Shown here: positions 11,540 to 22,994 of the stretch, in pieces
How positions within the stretch are numbered: position 1 is the stretch's first letter
Layout of the letters: every line of letters begins with the position of its first letter
Origin: Apodospora peruviana
Lineage: Eukaryota; Ascomycota; Sordariomycetes; Sordariales; Lasiosphaeriaceae
Length of the DNA stretch: 64,000 nucleotides
Direction: 5' to 3'
Assembly (NCBI GenBank): GCA_033439685.1
Contig: JAUEDM010000001.1
Coordinates: 6,200,001-6,264,000, forward strand
Program-made: the position numbers and the translations under genes
The notes under the pieces: model-generated
What the model saw: only the letters and a program-made list of their open reading frames with translations
Database searches by the model: none
What the model was told of the DNA's origin: nothing

Positions 11540-13715
11540 CTTTTTCCGACAACGTGGAGGTGAAGAGAAGATCAGCTCCAGCGAGGCAAGCAGCCGGCCA
11601 GTTCACGAAGGGACACTGAAAGGTTGATTCCCTGAGTCGTAGGAGTAGCACCAGTTCCAAGGAGGTTGTGTATGTCTATCCACACTTCAAGTTGGGGCGG
11701 GAAAAGCGCTACACGGCAATATTAGCCACCCAGTCTCGCATGTAATGTGTGAATGCATGGTGTTTGGTATATGGTGTGCTGTGCTGTGCTGTGCCCAGAT
11801 CACGTTCAGCACATGAGATGCGGTGATTCGCACTGGCCGCATGTGGTCTGCTTATTGCCTTGACTGACGATCCGGTTGGGCTTGGATATGCAGTACAGAG
11901 TATAATGCGTGCCAGATAAACACAAAACCCCCATTTAAACCACTGGGAAGAGACGGACAAAGGATGCAAAAAGCAGGGGGTTTGCTTACCTGTCGATCTT
12001 GATGCAAGTGTTGCCGACGAGTCTTAGACAGTTGTCACTGATATTGGCGGGGGCTGAATTTACTTGTGGATTCTCTTGTCACCATTTTTCTTTGATTTTT
12101 TCTCTTGAGTGGTTGGAATTGTCTTTGCTTCTTCCGGCAGAAAAGCTCTGACCCTCCCGCCGCTCCACTCCCAACTGTGAGGCTTGCCAGGGTTACCAAT
12201 GAGATCGGGACGATGTCGCAGCCAGAACAACCCTGTAAACCGCTGTAGCCTTAAGGCAAGGGGTGGGAAGGCTCGGTGCCGGGCCGCCTCGCTTCCAATC
12301 CACCTTTCTAACAAGGTACACACCTTTAGCGCAGCACAACACCCGACGCCAACATTGGATCACGCAGGTCCAACTGCAACCTCGTGCATCGTATGGTCAT
12401 TACGGATTAGATATTCGTCCCTTCTCACCTTTGTTTTTCTGCGATGATCATTACTCATCTGGGTTGCATATGCTTCATCTCTCTGTACTAATAGTCAGTA
12501 GTGGCTAGAAGTAGTTTCTTTTTTTCTATTTTGATTCCTTTGACCTCTGATGCGTCGTTCCTCGTCGCAGCTGCACGCTCTTTCACCCGATATTTTCTGA
12601 CATTTCGCATTGTGCTTCCGAGTGGGAGACATTACGAGTCTGACAGAGGCCTTGTCTTCATTTTCCCTAGTCACGTCTCAGTCCACCCGCCTCGGCGACA
12701 TGCATGGGACGGAGACCAGACTGCTTCGGACCCTGACATGATCCCGCGGTTCTTGACTGGAGTTGCCTCTGTCCTTACCCGTGGTCCGAGTTGTTTTCTC
12801 TGGTCAATGTTGTGCACCCTCTTTCTGATAAACTCCTTGGCATCTTGTGCTACGCCGCTACTATAATCCGCAGTTGTACAGCTACAGTCTGCCCCTGCAT
12901 CTCGATGCCCAGGTTGCACACAACTCTCGCCCGCGAGCGTTGGACCGGTTGTCTTCCAGTCTGGAGGTCATCGGGAAACCTAAAACAACAATGGCTGCAT
13001 CAATACGGTGTCCGGGTGATATGTTTGGAGCCGTACTGTGCTTGGCCCTGCATTTCCTGGCTCTCGTGTGTTCCCTTGATGGTGTTCTTTTTCTGATAGG
13101 TCGGCACCAAGCGATGCCTTCAGCAGCTACGCTTCCCCGTGTCCCCAGCCATATAACCCACCCGGTCATTGTCTCCGTCATCTTTATCACTGTCTCGGCC
13201 CAGATGCTTGCTTCTTTGCATTGGGGCATCCCGTCTGAAAGCAAGGGGACGGCCATGCCAAGCATGTCTCAGTGCAACCACCCATTCAAGTGTGACGACG
13301 TCCAGTCCGTTGCTCAACCACCCATACCACGGCCCTGCCATCCCCTCTGCCTGTTGAGATTTGAAAACTTTATATTCTCCGCTTGCCTCCTCCCCTGTTC
13401 CATGTCCCATGCTGCTGAAGGTTTGTTTGGACTTGAGATGAAAGAGCGTGCGTGAGTTGGGCAGGTGCCTGGTTCCTTCCTTGGCTGCTGCCAGCTTGGT
13501 CCACACCCAGAAGGTCGTACCTACCAGGTACCTACCTAAGGTATACCTAGGTAAGGTACCCACAGTCCGGCTTCGATGCCAGAACCCGACTTCCGGGTTA
13601 CACCGTTTTTCATCTCCCAAAGACCGTCCAGGCCGAGACTCAACTATAGTAGGGTCGGGTCCGCGCGTCTCAGAAGATCGCCGCAGGGGCTTCCCCCACG
13701 AGATCCGTATCGAGC
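11540..13715. other. 2.2 kb divergent intergenic region
   Basis: Lies between the leftward IPI3-like gene and the rightward 753-residue gene. Frames of up to ~200 codons occur on both strands over 12850-13740, but they overlap each other, lack recognisable domains and have no coding look. At 13517-13560 several TACCT/AGGTA units are packed together, including one TACCTAGGTA palindrome. Confidence 0.5.
13517..13560. repeat. Cluster of ACCTACC/GGTAGGT-type short repeats
   Basis: Within 44 bases, five GTACC/GGTAC-like half-sites and one full TACCTAGGTA palindrome (13544-13553) occur about 155 bases before the next ATG. The same palindrome recurs in other spacers of this window. Confidence 0.6.
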
Positions 13716-15977
13716 ATGACGACTCTTCTAGCCTTAACACCGTATCCGCCTATTATCAAGTCTCCCACTTTAGCTTCACCCGAAGACTCTTCGGCGAGAT
13801 CGAAAATGGATGCCTCTGAGCCTGACCCTGCTTTCAATTTGGCCGAGCTGCTCGCTCAAGACCTCGAGAACTCGGCAGCTGTTTTCACCTCCAAGTCTAT
13901 GACAGCCGGATATCCCACTCACGGTCTTGCAACTCCAGACGGATATGTTGATGGTTCAACTCACGGACCGACTATTTCTCGATACCCAACACCCCAATCC
14001 CAGCATCCTGTCACCAGACCTCGACACCTTCAACTCAATGTGGTTAACGAAGCAAATGGAACATGCGCGATGCATGACCAAGAAGCGGTGTTGAGCTATG
14101 GAGGTGATTGCTCTGGATCAACCAGTGAGTCGGAGTCGGCGGTGATGGAGCCACTTTCAATCCGAACGCGACAACAATCAGTCACCACACCGGCCACATC
14201 AGTCTCTGGTCGCTGCTCGTCGCTGGTTTCGCACAAACCCGTCTCGCCATCCTCTACATTATCCTCAGCATCATTCCCGCACATGGCTCGGCAAGGACAA
14301 GGATCTTGGTTCGATGCAGACGAGTACTCGCCTCTGCATTCAGAACGACACGACAGTATGGAAAGGCCGTCCTCTCCTTTTCGACCCCGATCAGCCCTGG
14401 CCTTCAACAGCACAACCTTTGATAACATGCCGCCAGCGCTCCCTGATGGCTCGCTCAGAATTACTACTTCTGCAGCATTCCAATACCCTGCTTTCCGCGA
14501 CCCGAATAGCATTGAGCGCCCGCACACATCAGGGGGTGTTCCGCAGATGGAGCGACCTCGCATCATCAATATACCGCCGTCGGTGATAGTGCCAAGGAGG
14601 AGATCATCGCTGAATAGAGAACAAGGCCGACTTCCCTTGGCTTCTTCAGAAGCACACATGCACGATCAGACAGTCGACAACGCTCCAGATATACCGAGTG
14701 AAGAGAAAATCGGGATAGATGAGGGCATGCCAATAGTTTCTACTGTCCCGATATTGACCACATCAAGTGGAAGGGTGATCATCGACGCGTCCCGACCTCC
14801 GTCAGTCGACTCAATCCGAGATCTGCTTCCCCGCCGCGCCCAGGCCGCCCCTCCCTCACGGCTCAGTATCATCCGGACAGAGACATTTGACGAGGGAGAG
14901 CCAGCGGAAGATTACGTCTGTCCTGAACGCCCAGCGCCTACGAGAAGGCCATGGATCGGCAATATCCACGGCCGGTTCGATTCTGGAATGGGGCACTATG
15001 CCCCTGGACCTTCCAATATCCCCCGCAGCAAATCTCTCGGTGGCATTCCACTTCCTCCAGAGGTGATTGATAGCCTGAGAATCTCTTTGTCGTGCTTCCC
15101 GGAAACAATGCTACTCTCGTCCAGTCTGTCAATCGAGACCGTTCGAGCGTACTCCAGGAAGCTCAGGCACCAAGTCTGCATCAACCCTCACGATATAAAC
15201 CACAGCGAGGACAACCGATCCCTTTTCTCGTTTTCAGGCCACAGCACAAAGCGACAAAATCGCTGGAATCTGCAAAAGCTCATCCCTTCTCATTGGGCAA
15301 AGCAACAGCATCATCAGGGCCATTATCGAAGGAGCTCGAACGGTTCCGATCTTGCACGGGATGAACCTGAAGCCCCCGCCATCGCTTCAAATTGGGTCCC
15401 GATCAAGAACATTTTCCCCGCGGGCTCCGACTATCTCTGCGATGCGCTGTATGCACATATCGTCGCGTATAACTATCTCAACACGCTGTACCCGCTGCCT
15501 GTTGCCCAGTCGAGCAGGACGACATTTCCCGGTTCGAGCGACGGCAGCTCCGGTGTTGTTAAAAGTCACCAGTTGGGGGACAACAACCACAAGGTGCCCA
15601 AAAAGGCAGCGAGTGTGCTAGGGATGCAGAGCTCCGATGCTGCACCGGCACACCAATATCCCGACTCTATGAGCAGCCTCGGTCGAATTCAAAGTCGCCG
15701 ATTTAGGCGGCATGTTCACGGTACCGACTGGGGTTTGATAAGGTCCGCCAGCGGCGGCAGTAACAACAGTGGAGGAGGCGTGGAGATGGCAGTTATTCGC
15801 GACCTCCAGGCTGGGTTGGAGCGGTGCATCAATCAGCTTGTCAAAACGCTTGAACAGGAATCACTGTCGGAGCAGAGCGAACCCGTGCGGCCGAGGGACA
15901 GCACGCGGGGTGTTGATTCGTTTCTGCTCAGGGCGCTCTTTGAAGTTGTGCACGTTGCGGAAGATTCGGTATGTTGA
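13716..15977 (+). CDS. Conserved-looking hypothetical protein, Ser/Pro-rich with a folded C-terminal third
   Basis: One open frame of 753 codons; I do not recognise the family. Residues 1-430 are low in hydrophobics and rich in Ser, Pro, Thr and His, so probably disordered. From about 455 the composition changes to ordered sequence: an amphipathic stretch (SLSCFPETMLLSSSLSIETV), then QKLIPSHWAKQ, WVPIKNIFPAGSDYLCDALY (560-579) continuing into AHIVAYNYLNTL, PKKAASVLGMQ near 628, and a helix LQAGLERCINQLVKTLEQE near 700. No membrane segment or signal peptide is seen. A second ATG at codon 31 (13806) could be the real start. Near the end the frame reads into GTATGT at 15969, a perfect donor, two codons before the stop at 15975, so a further exon is possible; I could not place an acceptor confidently. 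Confidence 0.72.
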   Translation: MTTLLALTPYPPIIKSPTLASPEDSSARSKMDASEPDPAFNLAELLAQDLENSAAVFTSKSMTAGYPTHGLATPDGYVDGSTHGPTISRYPTPQSQHPVTRPRHLQLNVVNEANGTCAMHDQEAVLSYGGDCSGSTSESESAVMEPLSIRTRQQSVTTPATSVSGRCSSLVSHKPVSPSSTLSSASFPHMARQGQGSWFDADEYSPLHSERHDSMERPSSPFRPRSALAFNSTTFDNMPPALPDGSLRITTSAAFQYPAFRDPNSIERPHTSGGVPQMERPRIINIPPSVIVPRRRSSLNREQGRLPLASSEAHMHDQTVDNAPDIPSEEKIGIDEGMPIVSTVPILTTSSGRVIIDASRPPSVDSIRDLLPRRAQAAPPSRLSIIRTETFDEGEPAEDYVCPERPAPTRRPWIGNIHGRFDSGMGHYAPGPSNIPRSKSLGGIPLPPEVIDSLRISLSCFPETMLLSSSLSIETVRAYSRKLRHQVCINPHDINHSEDNRSLFSFSGHSTKRQNRWNLQKLIPSHWAKQQHHQGHYRRSSNGSDLARDEPEAPAIASNWVPIKNIFPAGSDYLCDALYAHIVAYNYLNTLYPLPVAQSSRTTFPGSSDGSSGVVKSHQLGDNNHKVPKKAASVLGMQSSDAAPAHQYPDSMSSLGRIQSRRFRRHVHGTDWGLIRSASGGSNNSGGGVEMAVIRDLQAGLERCINQLVKTLEQESLSEQSEPVRPRDSTRGVDSFLLRALFEVVHVAEDSVC

Positions 15978-16812
15978 GACGTCGCGGTTGCAGCGGGGGA
16001 TATAGCATATAATATGAGAGACTCGGGAACAGGGAAAGCGGTGTGAATTGGTCTCTGTCGAATAAGACTGAAGTGGTCCATTTTCTTTTCTTGCCCCTTC
16101 CGGGGAGATAAATCTATGAATGTACGAAAACTATACGACGGCTGCTTCTGATTTATTTTGCTTTGTTTTTCTATGTTCAAATCATTTCCTTTGCTTATAT
16201 CTTGTTCCTCTCTCTTGAGGTTGTATACCCCTATCTGAGAGGTTTGAGCAGGATTGAGCGAGTTGGGGTGCCCAAAGGAGTCAGCACCTGACCGTACAGG
16301 CACGGTTGACGAAGGTCAGCTTCTTACTTAATTGCTACAGATTCCCTGAACGAAATGGAGAGTAATGCAAATACTTTCTTTCCCATCTCTTGATCGAGTT
16401 TTTGTCGTTCTGCGCAAGCCACTTTTCAAGCCAATCCGAAGGACGCACTGTACAGAATATTGTCCGAGATCGATTCCCCGCATCGTAAGCTCAATACTTG
16501 GCTCTCCTCCCCCCCATTCAACCTTTGCTCCATTCTATCTTCCGTCGCCGTTCGGAGCCAAGACAGCTGTACCGACCCACCCCTTTGTTTCTCTACATGC
16601 CGGATCCGCCCCGGGTACGGTAGTAAGGTCCCAACGCTGAATACACCGACATCCCTTAGAGACATTTATCGGCGGTCCCCTTGGCCAGCACTTACACACA
16701 ACGCTCCAACCAACCACCCCACAGTGCACACGTCTAACCTGCATCTCGTTCAATATCGCAGAAGTCAGAGTGTGCTGCGGCCCGGTTCTTGCGCAGTGCA
16801 TGTACGGCGGCC
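15978..16812. other. Intergenic region and leader of the Zn2Cys6 gene
   Basis: No supported gene. The plus strand turns C/T-rich from about 16490, consistent with a promoter and leader for the ATG at 16813. Confidence 0.5.
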
Positions 16813-19800
16813 ATGGAGAACAGTAACGCCGCCCAAGAGGCGGTTGCTCGACCTCGTATCACCAACGCCTGCGAGGCTTGTAGGTCCGCCAAAGTGAAGT
16901 GTCAAGCCAGCAACACACTAGGCATCTGCAGGAGGTGAGCAGACTCTATACTTCCCCCGTCGTTTGTCGGCTACTAGGCAGTCTTCTGGTAGCAAGCAAG
17001 AAACTAAGCATACCTAAATACTAATCACTTCTGAGGTCTCCAGATGTCTTGACTCTAAACGAGAGTGCATATTCAAGACTGGCCCTCGTACCAGACGACC
17101 TCGCCAGTCGAGACTGTAAGTTGAAGCTCCTTATGGTAATAGCAAGCTCCGTACATTCCATCCCGACCGGTTCTGATACGGGGCATATCTTATGCCTTTC
17201 ATGTATTATAAACATGCATATATGTCGTGATCAGAAACATATCTCACAGCCCTCTCGCTTACCCTTCTCTCACTCTCTACTCCCCCGTCTCATGTAGAAT
17301 CAAGTTTCAAATAACCCCTAACCCAACAAAAACAAACCACCAGAAACGACCCTGCGGCCACCAGACTTCCTCCTCCACCTGGACCCTCCAAGACATTCAC
17401 CATCGACATACCAATGCCGGACGAAGGCGTCCACGACGTGGCAGATGGCATAGAGGCCCTCCGACTCAGCCACGAGGTATCAGTCGACAACCTGATGCCG
17501 GACGATTCCTCGTCCGAGGATGAAGACCAGCTAGACGAGTACGGTTACTACTCTTATGCTGCCGGTGAAGGTCCACAGTTCCACCACCAGTCTGAACACA
17601 CGGGATCGGTCGCATCCCACGCCTCATCGCTCCCCGTCGGTGCGTCCGCCCTCGATACGCCACCCAGCTCCGTCGTCGGCTGCTCCTCCTCCAACAGGCC
17701 CGCCGGCAGTGCGAAACGAACGCTGGCTACCGTCGGGATCCAACCGCAGTTCAACGTCGACTCGGCGGCCGCACTGCTGGACACGTTCCGGACCGTGATG
17801 CTGCGGCAATTTCCCTGCGCCCTGATCCCGCCCGAAGCCACGGTCGCGGATCTGGCTAAGGACCGGCCTTTTGTGCTGCTCGCGGTGCTGGCGGCCGCGA
17901 GTAGTAGTCGAACGCTAAAGGGGCACAGCTTGTACGACGAGGAGTTTCGCAAGATTTTGGGATTGAAGTTTGTTGCTGGCGGCGAGAGGAGCATCGAGTT
18001 GTTACAGGGATTGGTAATCTATGTTGCTTGGTGAGTACATACATACCTTTCCTATGGGGGCGACACTGCAGGTCGTCGGTTGCCATCATGGTTGGGAGTT
18101 TGTAAAGTCTGTTGTCTGATATCAAAGTCTTTCAGGTACCCATTCCATCTCAGACCAAGGAACAAGCAGGCCTTCCAGTACGTCCGCATGACGGTTGACA
18201 TCGTCAACGACCTCGAGCTGGATCTAGACCCGGGCAGTAACGGCGGTGAGGTCACTCAGGACCGGCTCGAGGCGATCAGGGCGTATTTGGGAAGTTACTA
18301 CCAAGTGTCCAAGTACGTGTAGGTCCATCCACTTCGGTTTCACTCGCTTGTTTCTGGACACCTCAAGTCGTTACGGGTACTGTCTTATCAACTACATTCT
18401 AATAACAGAAACACAGCTACGGGACAACATGGAACCGCACGCCGTCGCTGCAGTTTACGGCCTATACGGCCAAGTGTTGCGACATTCTTGAGCAGAACAG
18501 CCAGCATCAGGGGGATGCTATTCTCGTCTGGCAGGTGCGTCTGCAGCGGATTGTCGAGGAGACGAATGACATGCGGAGGAATCAGCGTGGCCACTCCCAG
18601 AGCGAGTCTCAGATCGACCTCATGTTGAGGGGAATGGAGGCCCAGCTGACCGAGTGGGAGAGCAAACTGCCCGCGGACCTACTAGATATACGTACGTTGA
18701 CACCCCCTTGCATCTTTAACCAACTATTAGCCCCTACCAAACTACCAAACTAACCTACCACCACTAAAATATACAGCGTCGATCCGCATCGGCTTCCTCT
18801 TCGCGCACATCTTCCTCTCAGGCGCGCCACTGCTCAAGCTGCCCTCCAGGAAACTGCCGTCTCTCGACTCCGCGACCGCGTTCCGGGCCGACCCGCAGCG
18901 ACTCGCCTCAGTAATCCGCCCGTTACACATAGCATACGACTACTTCTTAGGTCTGCAAGCAGTCGAGATCAACGCCTTCACGGGCGTACACTGGGGCAGT
19001 TTTATCCTGGCAATCATCCTCGGTTTCCGCATGTCCTTTGCGCTGGCAGTGTGTCCGGGGTGGGACGAGAAGGAAGCGCGGCGCCAGCTAAGGTTCGGCG
19101 AGTATATCGACCGCTTCTGCCGGAGCTTGGGAGGTGACGAGACCGGCGATAGCGATGATATCCAAGCCAGTCTTAATGCCTACCTTGCCAGCGGCGGCGC
19201 CAGTACGCAGCCGACGCAGCTCAAGACGCTGGATATTCTCAGCGCCAGCAAGGTTGTGCTGGGCGTTGTGAGGAAGAAGTATCAAAGACGTCTGGCCAAG
19301 CTCGAACCTCCGCCTAAACAGCAGCAGCAAGAGACTCAAACGGCATTGCCGACGCCGGCGACAGCGCCAGGCTTGACGCTCCAACAGCAGCCCGACATGC
19401 AGCAGGCGAACATGCTAGCAGGCATCGGCATGATGGACATACCAATAGCGGCCCCCATCGGCTCTTCCGACTCCAGCTCCGGGTCGTCGCCCATGCAGCT
19501 GGACTCGACCATGGTGGGCTGCCCGATGATGGACGGCAGCATGGAGCCGTACTATCCGTACTGGGACGAGACTTTTACAGCGCCGCCACTTCACCATTCT
19601 CATCCTCATCCTCAACAACAGCAGATGTCTGTTGATGGAGGAGGAGGAGGATCTGGAGGAGGAGCAATAGGAGGCGAAGAGACAATACTACCAGGAGGAG
19701 CTTCTGTTGCTCCTGAGCAGCAACCGACAACAACGACGAGTGGTCATAATGATCTCTGGGGTGCCATGACTATGGGTTGGGCGGCGGCGCAGAATGACAT

Positions 19801-19819
19801 CAACTTCGATGGTATCTAG
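16813..19819 (+). CDS. Zn(II)2Cys6 binuclear-cluster transcription factor
   Basis: Six exons (16813-16934, 17044-17115, 17365-18030, 18136-18312, 18417-18691, 18777-19819) encode 784 residues; all five junctions keep frame. The DNA-binding cluster is at residues 20-49 with spacing C-X2-C-X6-C-X8-C-X2-C-X6-C (Cys 20, 23, 30, 39, 42, 49). A basic stretch (GPRTRRPRQSR) and a proline-rich linker follow, leading to an acidic segment (DDSSSEDEDQLDEYG). The middle region (about 190-540) looks like the fungal regulatory domain, with VADLAKDRPFVLLAVLAAAS and FVAGGERSIELLQGLVIYVA. The C-terminus is low complexity, rich in Gln, Gly and Met, and could be an activation domain. Intron 4's acceptor (18415-18416) is the least certain; an alternative AG lies 9 bases upstream but breaks frame. 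The target pathway cannot be told from context, since its neighbours are not a metabolic cluster. Confidence 0.9.
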
Positions 19820-22800
19820 GCTAGACTCGCTTGATATTTTATCTACTTCCTAACGTTTGAATACCTACCTACATTTTGGATATCAGCGTCATATTAGAGG
19901 ATTACCCGTATACTTGTGAAAATCAAACTGGAATCACCAGTACCCGAGACAGGTGAGTCAGCCTTTAGGGAAGTCAGTCATCATATATGTTGTGATAACT
20001 ATTTTTGGTTTGATCGCACGCTAATGGGGTAAGTCATTTCCCCCTCTACTTTGTCTTGGTGCCATGTTGGTGTTTTGTGTGTTTTGTTAGACCGTGATAC
20101 TCCGCAGACACACATATATGGTACCTACAAAATTACCCCAGCCAAACCTAATCTTGCAGACATATCGCCGGGCGAAGAAGTAACCGATGTGTGCAGTCTT
20201 CTAGGTGGTCAGGCCGGCAGTCAAGTCAGTCAGTCAAGTCAGGGAAGTTCTCCTCATCGGTCAGTTCTCGGACTTCGAGAAGCGGCCTGGTCCGCCCGTC
20301 TATCCTGTCTCTTCTGCCGCAGTGGGCGCCACGAAAACACCACAGACCACCTAGTGACCTAGGAGACTTATCAATCTAGGTTGCCCGGTCCGCTCGGAAA
20401 ATGGCCAACCACACCGGGTGGTGACAGGACCTGGGTACATATCACCAACCGCGTGGACGATAAGGGTGGTGTATGTACCTGTATGTCCATACGATAGTGC
20501 CCAAATCCGTGGAATCCACTCATCTCATTCTTGACCGAGGGTCTGTGAATTTTCTTCTTCTCGGCAAGGCGCTGAGTGATCGGGGGGATTTACCTAGGTA
20601 GGTATGCACTTACTCATATCCACGTCCTGGGTGATGGACACCGGCTGTCGGCGACGACTCTGACATGGATGGGGTTGAGCCGCAGAACATGTGATCCAAA
20701 ACGCACGCAGGTAAGTTGTCGCTTGGTTGGTTGGGCGAAGACAGGGGAGTTGCAAGAGGCGGGGAAGAGATTGTATCGGGCACCAATGGAGAAAAAGGGT
20801 TGTTCTGCTGATTGGACCCGAGTTTTCTTCTTTTCGACAGTTGTCAAAGTCTCACTGTTTCGTATCTTGTAGCAAGTTTGGGCTCCAAGGAAAACAACAT
20901 CTGCCGTGGTCTGATGACCTGTCAACTCGACTAGGTGTATTCTACCGCTTCGAGAACAAAGCCGCCGTTTCTGGAAACTAAAGGGGAGCAGTACCCGCTC
21001 AGATCGTGGACTGGAACTAGACTTTCCTGCAAAAGCTTGGCAGTGTGCCGAGGGAGGTAACGCGGACACTTTGTGTATAGGGTAATGCTGGGAATATAAA
21101 ATTAGGACACTGATCCACAGCGCGATGAACAGACGAAACCTCGCGGCGGAGACACGATCATCGTCGATGCATGGAGTTCGGACACCTTGGCGGTAGGGCT
21201 GTGAAATCTTTGAAGTAAACGGACAACTCCCCGTGCTTCCCAAGTGAGCCCCTTGAGCCCCTTGACCCCCAAAACTCTCCAATGCGTCCACACGTGTGGT
21301 CCAGAGGGTGGGTGGTGTGTGTGGCATTCCTCAGTCCTGCACTTCAGGGATGTCGAGTTCCACCACGATCTGAACGGCTATGCAGGTTGCGAAAAGCCGG
21401 GACCACCAGAGCCGAATTACTGGCTTAGCAGCGCAGATAAGAAAAGTGTTGGGGTCGCTTTTTGAAAGCAGCTCATGACGTTGCGGCATGTGTCTGAGCT
21501 TGCAGCTGAGTTCTGAGTAACCAGAGGAGCAGCTTGATGCCTTTTCCAGATACATGTGTGGTTGGCATAAGACGTCCTGTCGGGTTATATGGCGTAAAGT
21601 AGAAGCGGAGTGCGATGCTATCCATGACCTCGGATTTTCTGAGAAATGTCTTCTGTCCGTTTTACGTGCTGTGAAACACGGCAGTTTTAGAGAGGCTTCT
21701 TTGGGACCTGAGGCGGGGGTTGATGTTCAAGGTTGATTCATGCTAACGAAGGTCGTCCATGCGTGTAACATTGTAACTCTTGATTGGCGAGCTGAAACGA
21801 TACAAATTTGAAAGGATCTCGTCAATCGAAGATCAAGGTTATTTTTTCGACTATGCGTCGATGTGTTGGTGCTTGGGGTTGCTGCTCACCACGGTCGCCT
21901 GCTGATTGGAGACACGGAGATTTTCACAGGCCGTGAACGTGCATCGGGAATGTGCCTTCTCAGGGTCTCACTGCAGCGAATTCAAATTCAAGAGGTATAT
22001 CTACCTTATTAGGCGAATACCGTGATATTTGCGAGAACGATCCTGTTCGGTGTGGTGATGATCATGTCGGGCTCAAGAACACGTCCAGCCCCAGTCAACC
22101 CAACCAACAGGCTTTTGTCCCAGGCACGTATTGGTGCGTATGTACGGAATATACCTTATGGATGTACAGATGGAGACATAACGAATCCGTATTTCGAGGA
22201 ATTTGGCAAGGTTAGGGGACGACCTTCACCAGCGTCTGTTTTCGGAACGAAAGCTGGCTTGAAATGTTCAGGGTACGGTGGGAATTATTCAGGTAGGTAG
22301 ATTGAAGTCGAAGGGATGGAAGTTATGGACAAGAAAGGTTCCCTCCGTGTGCTTCCCCACTCCAACCTCCCCCACCACCCCACCTTTTAAATCCCCAAGT
22401 CCAGCCTGCCAGTGCCAGCTTTTGCCCGAAAACGTTGGTGGAGCTTGCACTGCAGGTGGCTTGTGGCCAATCAAATTGCGTCATTAGAACCCAAGAAGGC
22501 TAACCCCGGCTTGTTTCAGAGCCACGTCCGGAAAGTAACCTTAGCGCAGAGGGGAATGGGAAAAAAAGGTTCGAGTCTTACATCTCGTTTGAACGGTCAC
22601 AACCAGCAAGACATCACGTCGTAGTCGCAAGATCAATTCCCACATTGTCCGGTTGCCCAATGGGATGCGTCAAGCCGACATACCGCGGACGAATTACTCC
22701 ACGCTGGATCTGTATACGGTATGGCGACGCTTACTCGGCCGAACCAGTTCCACCTCGCCTTTGAAGTCTGATCTCGGAGGGCGGCCTGTACAGTCGGTCG

Positions 22801-22977
22801 AGAGCTTTCGCTTTCCGACTCGATCTGAACAAAGACGGACGCATCGGTTATCCAAGATGGACTCTAGGCATACGCCCAGTGTCAGACGGCCCTGGTTGAT
22901 GCCAGTGGCAGAAGGAGAGAGCAGGTGTGGTCATCGGTGACAGTCGAGCCATGCAGAGAAGCATTCAAGACGGGTAG

Positions 22978-22994
22978 CCTACCTGTAAGGTAGG
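22978..22994. repeat. Short inverted repeat
   Basis: CCTACCT and AGGTAGG are separated by GTA, a perfect 7-bp stem. It belongs to the same short-motif class as the dispersed TACCTAGGTA palindromes. Confidence 0.5.

Noticed and set aside
12847..13740. Two overlapping ~200-codon frames on opposite strands
   Set aside because: Mutually overlapping, Cys/Pro/Leu-rich from a C/T-rich leader, with no recognisable motif.
20614..21327. 237-codon minus-strand frame in the gene-free interval
   Set aside because: No domain, no family resemblance and irregular composition; consistent with a chance open frame.
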